Assembly: GCA_947593615.1 (NCBI GenBank)
Contig: CANQDR010000002.1
Coordinates: 1-64,000 of the forward strand
Length of the DNA stretch: 64,000 nt
DNA from: an uncultured Clostridia bacterium
Lineage (GTDB): Bacteria; Bacillota; Clostridia; Oscillospirales; Acutalibacteraceae
Reading direction: 5' to 3'
This document shows, one piece after another, positions 16,713-25,673 of the stretch (its first letter is position 1; every line of letters starts with the position of its first letter). The translations under genes and the position numbers were made by a program. The notes below the pieces were generated by a model. It ran no database searches. It saw nothing but the letters and a program-made list of their open reading frames with translations, and was not told the DNA's origin.

Positions 16713-18449
16713 ATGAAATGCGTGTTTAAAGAGCTTTCTAAGTTCAAAAAAGAACTTTTTTTAATTATTATAACAGTGATAGGCACTACCTTATGTACTC
16801 TCGGATTGCCATATCTGCTTACTATAATTATTGACACAGCTATTCCCGAAAAAAATATACCTCTTGTACTTGAAATAAGCGGAATCATGCTCTTGCTTGT
16901 TGTTATTGGAGTTTTGTGTGGCATAGTAACAAGTCGTGCATCAGCAGTTGTTTCAATGGGTGTAGGAAGAAATATGAGAAGCAGTATATTTACAAAAGTG
17001 CAATACTTCTCACAGACCGAAATAGATAAGTTTTCGGCATCATCTCTTATTACGAGAACAAACAATGACATTACACAGATACAAATGTTTCTTAACCAAT
17101 GTTTGAGAATTGCAATACAAGCACCGATTATGTGTATATGCGGAATAATTTTGGCTATTTCAAGCAGTCCCAGTCTTTCCGGAGTTCTTGTAATTTCAAT
17201 TCCTCTTATGGCAATTGTGCTTACGATTATCGGAAAGATTGCCGTTCCTCTTTCAACAAAAATTCAGCTTAAAATCGACAGAATTAATCTTGTTATACGT
17301 GAAAAGCTTACAGGAGTACGTGTTATAAGGGCTTTTGGTACAACAGAATTTGAAAGTAAAAAGTTTGAGGAAATCAATAAGGATTACCGCAAAACAAATA
17401 AAAAAATGCAGAGAACTACAAACTCTGTTCTTCCCGTGCTTACTATTATACTTTCCTTTACCGCTGCTATGGTTATGCTTATGGCGGCAAACCAGTATGT
17501 AAATAAAGGCGTTGATTATACTATTGGTGAGGTTATGGCAATCATACAGTATATAATGCAGATTATGATGGCTGTAATTATGCTTACAATCGTTTTCATT
17601 CTGCTTCCACGTGCGGCAACAGCAGCTGCAAGAGCACAGGAGGTTCTGACAACCGAGCCGACTATAGAAAATAAGGAACAGACGAAAGACAATAAGGAAT
17701 TAAAGGGATACCTTACATTTAAAAATGTTTCATTTACATATCCGGGAGCAGATAATCCTGCTATAAAAGATCTTTCGTTCGAGGCAAAGCCAGGCGAAAC
17801 AACAGCCATAATCGGCGGTACAGGTATGGGCAAGTCTACCATTGTAAATCTCATACCCCGTCTTTATGATGTAACTGAAGGGCAGGTACTTGTAGACGGC
17901 GTTGATGTTCGAGATTATGACACAGAAGTGTTAAGAGCAAAAATCGGTTTTGTACCTCAAAAGGCAGTTTTGTTTTCCGGAACTATAGATAGTAATATTG
18001 CCTTTGGTGATGAAAATGCCGACGAAGACAGAATTGAAGAAGCCGTAAAAATTGCACAGTCTTATGATTTTGTAATGAAAAAGGAAGAGAGATTTAATTC
18101 TCCAATTTCACAAGGAGGTACAAATGTTTCAGGCGGACAGCGACAGAGACTTGCAATAGCCAGAGCAATTGTAAGAAAGCCTGAAATATATGTTTTTGAC
18201 GATAGTTTTTCTGCTCTTGATTTTAAAACTGACAAGGCTTTGCGTACGGCTCTTGCACGGGAAACAGATAACGCTACCGTTGTAATTGTTGCCCAGAGAA
18301 TAAGTACAATTATGGAAGCAGACAGAATTATTGTAATAGAAAAAGGTGAGGTTGCAGGAATAGGAACTCACAGAGAACTTTTGGAATCCTGCAGCGTTTA
18401 CAATGAAATTGTAAGCTCCCAAATGAGTAAGGAGGATATGAAAAGATGA
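16713..18449 (+). CDS. ABC exporter half-transporter, subunit with degenerate ATP site
   Basis: A 578-residue TMD-NBD fusion. The first 300 residues hold six membrane helices; the NBD has Walker A GGTGMGKST, Q-loop FVPQKAVLF, signature VSGGQRQRL, Walker B YVFDDSFSALD and AQRIST. Two catalytic positions are changed: the glutamate after Walker B is aspartate (DDS) and the switch histidine is glutamine (AQR). That pattern is known from heterodimeric exporters such as LmrCD and TM287/288, where one ATP site is degenerate. Four-base overlap (ATGA) with the next gene fits an obligate heterodimer. The substrate, drug or lipid-like, is not evident. Confidence 0.9.
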   Translation: MKCVFKELSKFKKELFLIIITVIGTTLCTLGLPYLLTIIIDTAIPEKNIPLVLEISGIMLLLVVIGVLCGIVTSRASAVVSMGVGRNMRSSIFTKVQYFSQTEIDKFSASSLITRTNNDITQIQMFLNQCLRIAIQAPIMCICGIILAISSSPSLSGVLVISIPLMAIVLTIIGKIAVPLSTKIQLKIDRINLVIREKLTGVRVIRAFGTTEFESKKFEEINKDYRKTNKKMQRTTNSVLPVLTIILSFTAAMVMLMAANQYVNKGVDYTIGEVMAIIQYIMQIMMAVIMLTIVFILLPRAATAAARAQEVLTTEPTIENKEQTKDNKELKGYLTFKNVSFTYPGADNPAIKDLSFEAKPGETTAIIGGTGMGKSTIVNLIPRLYDVTEGQVLVDGVDVRDYDTEVLRAKIGFVPQKAVLFSGTIDSNIAFGDENADEDRIEEAVKIAQSYDFVMKKEERFNSPISQGGTNVSGGQRQRLAIARAIVRKPEIYVFDDSFSALDFKTDKALRTALARETDNATVVIVAQRISTIMEADRIIVIEKGEVAGIGTHRELLESCSVYNEIVSSQMSKEDMKR

Positions 18450-20227
18450 GTAAAAATAAAAAATCCTCCAAAAAGTACGGAGTTTACAGAAGACTTTTTT
18501 CTTACATAAAGCCGTACCGTGCAAGACTTGTATTTGCAATTATATTTGTGTTGTTTTCAACTATTGCATATTCACTTGCACCGTTGTTTATGGGTATGGC
18601 AACAAATTCACTTGCAAGTATTTTCACAAACGGCAATACTCCTGAAGCAGTAACAGGATTTATAACCTTTCTTTTGCTTATGGGCGGAGCTTATGCTTTC
18701 AATGCTTTGTTTTCATATATAGGAACATGGCTTATTGTAGGGGTAACTGAAAATACAATATTTGATTTAAGAAAGAATATTGATAAAAAGCTTTCAAAGA
18801 TTCCCCTTAATTATTACGATACAAACTCTAACGGAGATATTTTAAGTCGTGTTACCAATGATGTTGATACGGTTTCAAGTTCACTACAGCAGAGTATTTA
18901 TCAGGTTCTTAACGCTATTTTTTCCATTGTAATTATTTTTTCTATAATGATCAGCATAAGCGGAGTACTTACATTTGTAGGAATTGCTATAGTGCCTGTT
19001 GCATTGTTTATTTCCGCAAAAATTGCAAAAAAATCACAAAAAAAATTTAATGAACAACAGAAAAAAACAGGTCAGTTAAACGGCTATGTTGAGGAGTATT
19101 ACAGCGGTCATAATGTAGTTACCGTGTTCGGCAAGGAAGAAGAGGTAATAGAAAAATTTGAGGATACAAACGAAGACCTTTATGAAGCATCAAAAGAGGG
19201 ACAGTTCCTTGCAGGAACTTTAACGCCCATTATGCAAAATATGACCAATTTAGGTTATGCACTGGTGTGTTTTGCAGGTGCAATTATGGCTATTTTAGGC
19301 GGACTTTCAATTGGAATGATACAATCGTTTACCCAATATCTCCGCCAGTTTGCACAGCCTCTTACTCAAGTTATGCAGATTACAAATATCATTCAGTCAA
19401 CGGGTTCCGCTGCTGCAAGAATATTTGAATTCCTTGATGAGGAAGAGGAAGTAAAAGATGTTGAGAATTCAAAATTTCCGGCAGAGCTTAAGGGAGAAGT
19501 TGAATTTGACCATATCAAATTCGGCTATCTGCCTCACCAAACCTTAATACACGACCTTAATATAAAAATAAGCGCAGGACAAAAAACAGCCATTGTAGGA
19601 CCTACCGGAGCAGGCAAAACCACTCTTGTAAATTTAATAATGCGTTTTTATGATGTAAAGAGCGGAGCAATAAAAATTGACGGAATTGATATTCGTGATA
19701 TGCAGAGAAGCAGACTCCGTGAAATTTTCGGAATGGTTCTTCAGGATACATGGCTTTACAATGGTACGATTCGTGAAAACATACGTTATGGAAAGCTTGA
19801 CGCAACAGATGAAGAAGTAGAAGAAGCTGCAAAAAAGGCAAGAGCCGATGCCTTTATCAGAACTTTGCCGGGAGGCTATGACTTTGTATTGCAGGAGGGT
19901 GCAGGTAATATTGCACAGGGACAGCGTCAGCTGTTGACTATTGCAAGAGCAATGCTGAATAATCCCCCTATTCTTATTCTTGATGAAGCAACTTCGTCAG
20001 TTGATACTCGTACAGAGGTGTTGATTCAGGAAGCTATGTCAGAAATGATGAAGGATAGAACTTCATTTGTAATCGCCCATAGACTTTCAACAATTAAAGA
20101 CTCCGATAATATTCTCTATATGCAGGATGGAGACATTCTTGAGGTTGGAAATCACAAAACTCTTATGGCGAAAAACGGTCTGTATGCAAAGCTGTATAAC
20201 AGCCAGTTTGCAGATAACAACGGGTAA
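18446..20227 (+). CDS. ABC exporter half-transporter, catalytically complete subunit
   Basis: The 593-residue partner of the preceding gene. Six membrane helices are followed by an NBD with Walker A GPTGAGKTT, Walker B ILILDEATSSVD (normal glutamate) and switch VIAHRLST (normal histidine). Its signature loop reads NIAQGQRQLL, where the usual LSGGQ or LSQGQ is altered to IAQGQ. In heterodimeric exporters the subunit with intact Walker B glutamate supplies the hydrolysing site. It ends the cassette operon and is followed by a strong terminator. Confidence 0.9.
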   Translation: MSKNKKSSKKYGVYRRLFSYIKPYRARLVFAIIFVLFSTIAYSLAPLFMGMATNSLASIFTNGNTPEAVTGFITFLLLMGGAYAFNALFSYIGTWLIVGVTENTIFDLRKNIDKKLSKIPLNYYDTNSNGDILSRVTNDVDTVSSSLQQSIYQVLNAIFSIVIIFSIMISISGVLTFVGIAIVPVALFISAKIAKKSQKKFNEQQKKTGQLNGYVEEYYSGHNVVTVFGKEEEVIEKFEDTNEDLYEASKEGQFLAGTLTPIMQNMTNLGYALVCFAGAIMAILGGLSIGMIQSFTQYLRQFAQPLTQVMQITNIIQSTGSAAARIFEFLDEEEEVKDVENSKFPAELKGEVEFDHIKFGYLPHQTLIHDLNIKISAGQKTAIVGPTGAGKTTLVNLIMRFYDVKSGAIKIDGIDIRDMQRSRLREIFGMVLQDTWLYNGTIRENIRYGKLDATDEEVEEAAKKARADAFIRTLPGGYDFVLQEGAGNIAQGQRQLLTIARAMLNNPPILILDEATSSVDTRTEVLIQEAMSEMMKDRTSFVIAHRLSTIKDSDNILYMQDGDILEVGNHKTLMAKNGLYAKLYNSQFADNNG

Positions 20228-20272
20228 AAGAGAAAACATATAAAAGAATCAATAAAAATATAACAATATATA

Positions 20273-20311
20273 AAACCGGAGGTCAGAGAAATTTACCATG
20301 ACCTCCGGTTT
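20273..20311 (+). terminator. intrinsic terminator of the ABC exporter operon
   Basis: 13-bp perfect stem AAACCGGAGGTCA / TGACCTCCGGTTT, 13-base loop, followed by GGTTTTTATTT. It lies 45 bases after the exporter stop codon. Confidence 0.9.
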
Positions 20312-20317
20312 GGTTTT

Positions 20318-20612
20318 TATTTATTGAATTACAAAGCATATAAAAGAATTAATTGATAAACAAAGAGCAAATAATTTATAGGACGAAATAAGTTCATATA
20401 GCAATGATAAAATGATACCTGTATAATGTACCATAGTAAATTAAGTGGACAAAAAAATGGAAAATTACATGAAAAATCCAATTGATAATTGCTGAAATTT
20501 ATGATAAAATTTAACAAATAAGGTTAATTGCAAGGTCGAGTTAATTACGAACCTTATAATATGCGACGATCTGATAGACAAGAAAAAAATATAAACTTTA
20601 TGAGAAGTGCAA
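20318..20612. other. AT-rich gap before the cstA remnant
   Basis: About 295 bases with no convincing gene. Only short antisense frames and AT-rich DNA are present; I could not find a convincing promoter for the cstA remnant. Confidence 0.5.
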
Positions 20613-21296
20613 ATGATTACATTTATAATTGGTTTATTGCTGCTTATAATTGGCGGCACTGTTTACGGAGCTGTTTGTCAAAAAATTTTTAAGCCGGACG
20701 ACAGAAAAACGACGGCTGTACGGCTTAATGACAAAGTGGATTATGTTCCGATGAAGAAATGGAAAAACAGCCTAATTCAGCTTTTGAACATTGCAGGAAC
20801 AGGTCCTATTCTCTGACCGATACAGGGTATTCTTTTCGGGCCGGTTGCATTTATCACAATACCCATAGGCTGTGTAATCGGAGGTGCATTTCATGATTAT
20901 ATGTGCGGTATGATTTCACTTAGAAATGACGGTTCACAGATGCCATCGCTTATCAGGAAGTATATTGGCAAGCATATGTACCTTATCTACAACATATTCG
21001 TATGCCTTTTAATGCTGCTTGTGGGTGCTGTGTTTATTTACACACCCGGCGACTTATTTGTTACGCAGATATTAAAGACAGACAATGGCATTTCAAGCCC
21101 GATAATATGGATAGTATACGGTGCAATTTTCGTGTATTACATTATTGCAACGCTGTTTCCCATTGATAAAATTATCGGCAGAGTTTATCCGATTTTCGGC
21201 GGTATTCTTATTCTGTCTGCAATAGGTGTGTTTATTGGACTTTTTGTAAACGGTTATCCCCTTGATGAGCTGTGGAATGTAGGCGTTTCGGGATGA
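20613..21296 (+). pseudogene. cstA: broken carbon-starvation protein A (CstA-like peptide/pyruvate transporter)
   Basis: The frame from ATG 20613 encodes CstA N-terminal features (VDYVPMKKWKNSLIQLLNIA then GTGPIL), meets an in-frame TGA at 20817-20819, and continues in the same frame as PIQGILFGPVAFITIPIG, GGAFHDYMCGMISLRNDG and YIYTPGDLF-like VFIYTPGDLFVTQIL. Relatives have glycine at the TGA position (GPILGPIQG), so one base change GGA to TGA explains it. The coding sequence also stops after about 230 residues, at the exact edge of the duplicated murI start (21282), where full-length proteins are 470 or more. Both lesions make a functional transporter unlikely. Confidence 0.88.
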
Positions 21297-21392
21297 CATA
21301 TTAAAACCTTATTTTACATTTATATACAGATAAAATAATAATACAATAACTTAATTGTTGCAAGTCAAAACATTGCGCTGAATGATATTGTT
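21282..21392. repeat. 111-bp direct repeat, copy B (duplicated murI start and promoter)
   Basis: Same orientation as 15820-15930, 108 of 111 positions identical. It includes the antisense of the first murI codons (MSSRNA) and truncates the cstA remnant. The minus-strand promoter of murI may still fire here into the cstA remnant. Confidence 0.9.
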
Positions 21393-21506
21393 CAATGATA
21401 CTTATAAAATAAGCTATGCCCTGATAATTATACGTATATCCTTTGACAAATCACATATTTAATTGTATAATGGCAAGTAACAGACTAATCCGAGAGGAAG
21501 ATTAAG

Positions 21507-22298
21507 TTGGAATTTAAAAAGGCATTTGATTTAATCGTAGGCAGAGTAGAGGAAGAGCTTGTAAAGTCAGAATATACAAGGCAGAAGGTTGCGGCTGAAA
21601 ACGACAATGAGCTTGCAGCCCTGTTTACAAGCCAGAATATTGCCTATTCTGTAGTGTATTATATAGATAAACAGCAGATGGTACTGCGTTCCTGCACTAT
21701 GACTGAGGACGGTCCCGACAACGAGTGGAAAACGCTTGCTACGTGGCTTTATGATGAAGATACCGCAACTCAAAAGGACGCGGAAAGCATTGCAAATGAC
21801 TTTGTTGAGGGCGTTTCGGGTACAATTGCAATTAAGCGTGCGAAGCAGGTAAAGCAGAAAAAGAAAAAAGATGACGACGGAAATGCAAATCCCAAGTTTC
21901 TTGCAAAGCGTTTTGTCACTTTCTTTCCTGAGTTAAAAGATGAAATAAAAAATGAAGAGGACTGTTATTTCCCGTTCAGAGGAGCGACCTTTGCAAAAGA
22001 ACATATTGCTCCGAAAATTGACACATATATAAAGCGTGCCTCAAAATCCGAGCTTCAAAAAATTGCTTCGGTATTCAATATTCAGTACGGCAACGGCGAT
22101 GTTGATACACGCTCAATTATAACAATAGTAATTCTGAATTCACTTGAGGACGCAGAGTATAAAAGCGTCTATGAATATTTTGACGATGATTTGAAAAAGG
22201 CAGCAGCGGCTGCACGCAAATACAAGGGCAAGACTGTAAAGCCTGAAAAGATAAAGAATAAAAACACGTCAAAAGCCAGCACGTTAAATAATCAGTAA
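21507..22298 (+). CDS. conserved-looking protein of unknown function
   Basis: A 263-residue protein with a TTG start at 21507 behind GAGAGGAAG. It has no membrane segment. The N-terminal half (about 1-110) is acidic and mixed alpha/beta; a Lys-rich linker follows (KQVKQKKKKDDDG, about 113-125), then an alpha-helical part with FVTFFPELKD and IKRASKSELQKIASVFN, and a basic tail rich in lysine. I do not recognise a domain. It lies just upstream of the rpmG-secE-nusG cluster on the same strand but has 230 bases between, with a separate promoter, so it is likely its own unit. Before the cassette insertion it was probably the divergent neighbour of murI. Confidence 0.7.
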   Translation: MEFKKAFDLIVGRVEEELVKSEYTRQKVAAENDNELAALFTSQNIAYSVVYYIDKQQMVLRSCTMTEDGPDNEWKTLATWLYDEDTATQKDAESIANDFVEGVSGTIAIKRAKQVKQKKKKDDDGNANPKFLAKRFVTFFPELKDEIKNEEDCYFPFRGATFAKEHIAPKIDTYIKRASKSELQKIASVFNIQYGNGDVDTRSIITIVILNSLEDAEYKSVYEYFDDDLKKAAAAARKYKGKTVKPEKIKNKNTSKASTLNNQ

Positions 22299-22419
22299 TT
22301 CTAAATCTAACTTATCATATTTAATTCAAATCAAATACAATTTATAACGGATAGGTCGGGTAGTCTATATTTTTTAGTACGCCCGGCCTTCCAAATATTA
22401 AAAAATTTGTAAAAAACTA

Positions 22420-22448
22420 TTGACTTAGCAATTTTGATATGATAGAAT
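22420..22448 (+). promoter_or_regulatory. sigma-A promoter of rpmG-secE-nusG
   Basis: TTGACT (22420-22425), 17-base spacer, TAGAAT (22443-22448). It lies about 85 bases upstream of rpmG in an otherwise gene-free 233-base gap that also contains a GC-rich hairpin around 22354-22387. Confidence 0.75.
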
Positions 22449-22531
22449 AGTTGTACCTCTGAAAGGGGCTTATTTTTTTGTGCCCTATTGAGGGAGGCTA
22501 AAATATTCCGAAATAACCGGGAGGTGCCGTT

Positions 22532-22681
22532 ATGAGAGTAAAAATCACATTGGCCTGCACAGAGTGCAAACAGCGTAACTACAACACAATGAAGAACAAG
22601 AAAAACAGTCCCGACAGACTTGAAATGAACAAGTATTGCCGCTTCTGTAAAAAACACACAGTTCACAAGGAAACAAAATAA
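22532..22681 (+). CDS. rpmG: 50S ribosomal protein L33
   Basis: A 49-residue protein, too short for routine ORF cut-offs. It starts [12 protein letters not shown] and has the two CxxC pairs (Cys9/Cys12 and Cys36/Cys39) of the zinc-binding L33 form, ending [17 protein letters not shown] ribosome site precedes ATG 22532. Next to secE and nusG is the standard place for one rpmG copy in Firmicutes. The cysteine-containing form binds zinc, in contrast to cysteine-free paralogs made under zinc limitation. Confidence 0.96.
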   Translation: MRVKITLACTECKQRNYNTMKNKKNSPDRLEMNKYCRFCKKHTVHKETK

Positions 22682-22693
22682 CGGAGGTGCAGT

Positions 22694-22960
22694 ATGGCTG
22701 ATAAGAAGCTTGAAGCAAAAAAGGCAGATACTAAAAAAACTGCTAAGAAAAGCAAAAAGCCTAATATATTTAAAAGGCTTTTTAAGTACCTCGTTGCATG
22801 TAAGGGTGAGCTAAAGAAAATTACATGGCCGTCAGCAAGACAGACTACAAAGAATTTCGGCATAGTAATTGCCGTAATTGTTGTAATAGGTCTGTTCATA
22901 TTCGCTCTTGATCAGGGCTTGTATGCTTTGCTTGGCTTGGTTATGGATACTTCTGCATAA
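22694..22960 (+). CDS. secE: protein translocase subunit SecE
   Basis: SecE clamps SecY in the Sec translocon. The 88-residue protein has a Lys-rich N-terminus, the amphipathic cytoplasmic helix with the conserved ELKKITWPSARQT, and one C-terminal membrane helix (about residues 57-80). This is the short Gram-positive form. GGAGGTG lies 7 bases before ATG. It is 12 bases after rpmG and 42 bases before nusG. Confidence 0.96.
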   Translation: MADKKLEAKKADTKKTAKKSKKPNIFKRLFKYLVACKGELKKITWPSARQTTKNFGIVIAVIVVIGLFIFALDQGLYALLGLVMDTSA

Positions 22961-23002
22961 TTCTGTGTTATTACTTTAACTTACGAAAGGAAGAAAGTTA
23001 TA

Positions 23003-23530
23003 ATGCCGGAAACAGAAGCAAAATGGTATGTCGTTCATACTTATTCGGGTTATGAAAACAAGGTCGCTGCAGACCTTATGACTACAGCTGAAAACAGAAA
23101 CCTGCAGGATATGATTATTGATGTAAAAGTTCCTACAGAGGTTGTTACGGAGACCGTTGGCGAAAAGACCAAAGAGGTTGAACACAAGCTGTATCCGGGA
23201 TATGTTTTTGTGAAAATGATTTATACCGACGAAACATGGTATGTTGTCCGCAATATTCGCGGATGTACCGGATTTGTCGGACCGGGATCCAAACCCGTTC
23301 CTCTTACCGATGCAGAGGTTTACAGAATGGGCGTTGAAACACGCAGTGTAAAGGTATCTTATTCTGTAGGCGACTCGGTACGTATTATTGACGGTCCGCT
23401 TGAGGACTTCGTCGGTGTTGTAGAAGAACTTGATACCGACAAAAATTATGTTCGCGTAGTTGTTTCTATGTTCGGACGTGAAACTCCGGTTGAGCTTGAG
23501 CTTGCTCAGGCTGAAGCGTTAGAAGACTAA
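23003..23530 (+). CDS. nusG: transcription termination/antitermination factor NusG
   Basis: NusG binds RNA polymerase and affects pausing and coupling to ribosomes. The 175-residue protein has the NGN domain, starting [19 protein letters not shown], with [10 protein letters not shown] and [12 protein letters not shown], then the KOW domain ([20 protein letters not shown]). A GAAAGGAAG site precedes ATG 23003. The position between secE and rplK is standard. Confidence 0.97.
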   Translation: MPETEAKWYVVHTYSGYENKVAADLMTTAENRNLQDMIIDVKVPTEVVTETVGEKTKEVEHKLYPGYVFVKMIYTDETWYVVRNIRGCTGFVGPGSKPVPLTDAEVYRMGVETRSVKVSYSVGDSVRIIDGPLEDFVGVVEELDTDKNYVRVVVSMFGRETPVELELAQAEALED

Positions 23531-23563
23531 TTTTACAGATAATCAGCCGAATGGCTTTTTATT

Positions 23564-23624
23564 GGGAATACTTGTATTCCCTGTGGGAGGGACCCTACAT
23601 AGTGGCGTTCCGCAATTTACCACG
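23564..23624 (+). promoter_or_regulatory. rplK leader: candidate ribosomal protein L1-binding element with upstream hairpin
   Basis: A perfect hairpin GGGAATAC/GTATTCCC (23564-23581) is followed by GTGGGAGG ... CCGCAATTTACCAC (23583-23623), closed by GTGG/CCAC. A related element occurs before rplA. Firmicutes rplK and rplA leaders often carry this form and are thought to bind L1. The binding itself is inferred. Confidence 0.55.
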
Positions 23625-23645
23625 AATTTTGGAGGTGCAAATACA

Positions 23646-24071
23646 ATGGCTCAGAAGGTTGTAGGCTTAATTAAACTACAGATTCCCGCCGGAAAAGCTA
23701 CTCCGGCACCACCTGTCGGACCGGCACTCGGTCAGCACGGTGTAAACATTGTTGCGTTCACAAAGGATTTTAATGAACGTACAAAGAATGACATGGGTCT
23801 TATAATTCCGGTTGTAATTACCGTTTATGCAGACCGTTCGTTCACTTTCGTTACGAAAACTCCGCCTGCTGCAGTTCTTCTTAAAAAGGCTTGCGGTATT
23901 GAAAGCGGTTCAGGCGTACCGAATAAAACAAAAGTTGCTAAGATCACTAAAGAGCAGATTTCTAAAATCGCCGAGCAAAAAATGCCCGACCTCAACGCAG
24001 GTTCACTTGACGCTGCCATCAGCATGATTGCAGGTACGGCAAGAAGCATGGGTATTACAGTAGTTGACTAA
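23646..24071 (+). CDS. rplK: 50S ribosomal protein L11
   Basis: L11 forms the GTPase-associated stalk base of the ribosome. The 141-residue protein starts [20 protein letters not shown] and contains [14 protein letters not shown] and the C-terminal RNA-binding [20 protein letters not shown]. The frame is open from TTG 23562, but ATG 23646 is preceded by TTGGAGGTG and gives the normal start. It follows nusG through a 115-base leader. Confidence 0.97.
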   Translation: MAQKVVGLIKLQIPAGKATPAPPVGPALGQHGVNIVAFTKDFNERTKNDMGLIIPVVITVYADRSFTFVTKTPPAAVLLKKACGIESGSGVPNKTKVAKITKEQISKIAEQKMPDLNAGSLDAAISMIAGTARSMGITVVD

Positions 24072-24076
24072 TAATC

Positions 24077-24104
24077 CGGGTGGGAGGAAATTTCCGATTG
24101 ACCA
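24077..24104 (+). promoter_or_regulatory. rplA leader: candidate L1-binding element
   Basis: GGTGGGAGG ... CCGATTGACCACC, closed by GGTGG/CCACC. It shares GTGGGAGG and CCG-ATT-ACCAC with the element before rplK. This suggests L1 autoregulation at both places; only the sequence similarity is seen. Confidence 0.5.
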
Positions 24105-24125
24105 CCTAACAATGGAGGAAAACTG

Positions 24126-24821
24126 ATGAAACACGGTAAAAAATATGTTGACGCTGCAAAGCTCGTTGACAGAACTAAATTATATGATTCAGGCGAGGCA
24201 CTTGATACAGTTATCAAGACTGCTACAGCTAAGTTTGATGAAACAGTTGAGCTTCATGTAAAGCTCGGTGTTGACAGCCGTCACGCAGACCAGCAGGTTA
24301 GAGGTGCGGTTGTTCTTCCAAACGGTACAGGTAAAAATGTAAGAGTTCTTGCTATTTGCAAGGGCGCAAACGAAGACCTTGCCAAAGAAGCCGGCGCAGA
24401 CTATGTTGGTGCTGAGGATATGACTCAGAAAATTCAGCAGGAAAACTGGATGGATTTTGACGTGCTTATAACAACACCTGACTGCATGGGTCTTGTTGGT
24501 CGCTTAGGTAGAATTCTCGGACCGAGAGGTCTTATGCCTAACCCAAAGGCAGGTACAGTTACTCCTGACATTGCCAAGGCTGTAAAAGAAGCTAAGGCAG
24601 GTAAGATTGAGTACCGTCTTGACAAAACAAACATTATTCACTGCCCAATCGGCAAGGTAAGCTTTGGTACTGACAAGCTCTCTGAAAACCTTGATGCTCT
24701 TATGGACGCAGTTGTTAAGGCTAAGCCTGCTGCTGCCAAGGGTCAGTATATTCGTTCGGTTGCCGTTACTTCAACTATGGGTCCGAGCGTTCGCATCAAT
24801 CCTGCTAAGTTTGGTGCTTAA
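24126..24821 (+). CDS. rplA: 50S ribosomal protein L1
   Basis: L1 forms the mobile stalk at the ribosomal E site and is the usual translational repressor of the L11-L1 operon. The 231-residue protein has [32 protein letters not shown], and the signature [19 protein letters not shown], ending [23 protein letters not shown] precedes ATG 24126. Length and motifs are standard. Confidence 0.97.
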   Translation: MKHGKKYVDAAKLVDRTKLYDSGEALDTVIKTATAKFDETVELHVKLGVDSRHADQQVRGAVVLPNGTGKNVRVLAICKGANEDLAKEAGADYVGAEDMTQKIQQENWMDFDVLITTPDCMGLVGRLGRILGPRGLMPNPKAGTVTPDIAKAVKEAKAGKIEYRLDKTNIIHCPIGKVSFGTDKLSENLDALMDAVVKAKPAAAKGQYIRSVAVTSTMGPSVRINPAKFGA

Positions 24822-24861
24822 TTAAAGTTCCGCATAATTTGCGGCATTATCTTAAATTATT

Positions 24862-25008
24862 TGCACATCTGTGTGAATATATATTTTAAATTCGCTGTTC
24901 TAAAGACAGCAGGTGCATATGCGTAAGGGTTTTCCCGCCTGCCGAGGAAGATGCAAATTACTGTTTTGTATTTTTGTAGCCGTCCCGGTATGGGTCGGCT
25001 GTTTTTTT
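24862..25008 (+). promoter_or_regulatory. ribosomal protein L10 leader with terminator-like hairpin
   Basis: This 220-base gap before rplJ holds the L10-leader hallmarks: GCTGTTCTAAAGACAGC (24894-24910), AGGTGCA and later CCTGCCGAGGAAGATGC (24938-24954). They are followed by a hairpin AGCCGTCCC/GGGTCGGCT (24978-25000, one T-T mismatch) and a run of seven T. In relatives the L10(L12)4 complex binds this RNA and drives attenuation of rplJL. The match to the Rfam L10 leader is by memory of the motif. Confidence 0.85.
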
Positions 25009-25044
25009 GAACTGCGTTAAAAAATTTTGGAGGTGAATTTAGTC

Positions 25045-25620
25045 TTGCCAAGTCAAAGTGTTTTAGAGCAGAAAAAGGCAATTGTTGCAGAGCTTTCAGA
25101 AAGAATTAAAAATTCTGTAACAGGCGTTGTTGTAAGCTATGAAGGTATTAATACCGAAGACGACACAAAGCTCAGAAAAGAACTTCGTGAAAACAACGTT
25201 AAGTACACAGTTGTTAAGAACACACTTCTGTCGCGTGCCTGTGACGAAGTTGGTCTTGAGGACTTAAAAACTGTTCTTGAGGGCACAACAGCTCTCGCTA
25301 CAAGCGACAGCGAATATGCTGCCGCAGCAAGAATTCTTTGCAATTATGCAAAAGATCACGACAATTTTAAGGTTAAGTCGGCTTATCTTGACGGTGCAAT
25401 AATTGATATGGACACAATCATATCTCTTTCAAAGCTCCCGACAAGAGATGTTCTTCTTGCAAACGTACTTGGTGCATTCCAGGCACCTATCGCATCCTTT
25501 GCACGTGCCGTACAGGCTATTGTTGACAAGGGCGGCGTAGAAGCTTGCGCAGCTGAAGCTGAAGAAGCTCCCGCAGAAACAGCAGAGGCTCCCGCTGAGG
25601 AGACTCCCGCAGCAGAATAA
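25045..25620 (+). CDS. rplJ: 50S ribosomal protein L10
   Basis: L10 anchors L7/L12 dimers to the ribosome. The 191-residue protein has QKKAIVAELSERI near the start, the conserved YTVVKNTLLSRA, LEGTTALA and a C-terminal helix for L12 ending in an Ala/Glu-Pro tail. GGAGGTG at 25029-25035 is itself inside the open frame; the start is TTG 25045, 9 bases after it. The non-ATG start may moderate translation of this autoregulated gene. Confidence 0.94.
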   Translation: MPSQSVLEQKKAIVAELSERIKNSVTGVVVSYEGINTEDDTKLRKELRENNVKYTVVKNTLLSRACDEVGLEDLKTVLEGTTALATSDSEYAAAARILCNYAKDHDNFKVKSAYLDGAIIDMDTIISLSKLPTRDVLLANVLGAFQAPIASFARAVQAIVDKGGVEACAAEAEEAPAETAEAPAEETPAAE

Positions 25621-25673
25621 TCTGCAAATGAAATTTAAAAATAACTAATTTATAATATCGGAGGTAAATTAAA

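Noticed and set aside
16451..17071. 206-codon minus-strand frame across the DUF308 and ABC genes
   Set aside because: Shadow of hydrophobic coding DNA on the other strand.
20817..20819. In-frame TGA in cstA as a recoded (selenocysteine-like) codon
   Set aside because: The position is glycine in relatives, no selenocysteine element is evident, and the gene is also truncated; decay is simpler.
22354..22387. GC-rich hairpin before rpmG as a riboswitch
   Set aside because: Lies upstream of the rpmG promoter and matches no riboswitch core I know; more likely a terminator of the preceding gene.
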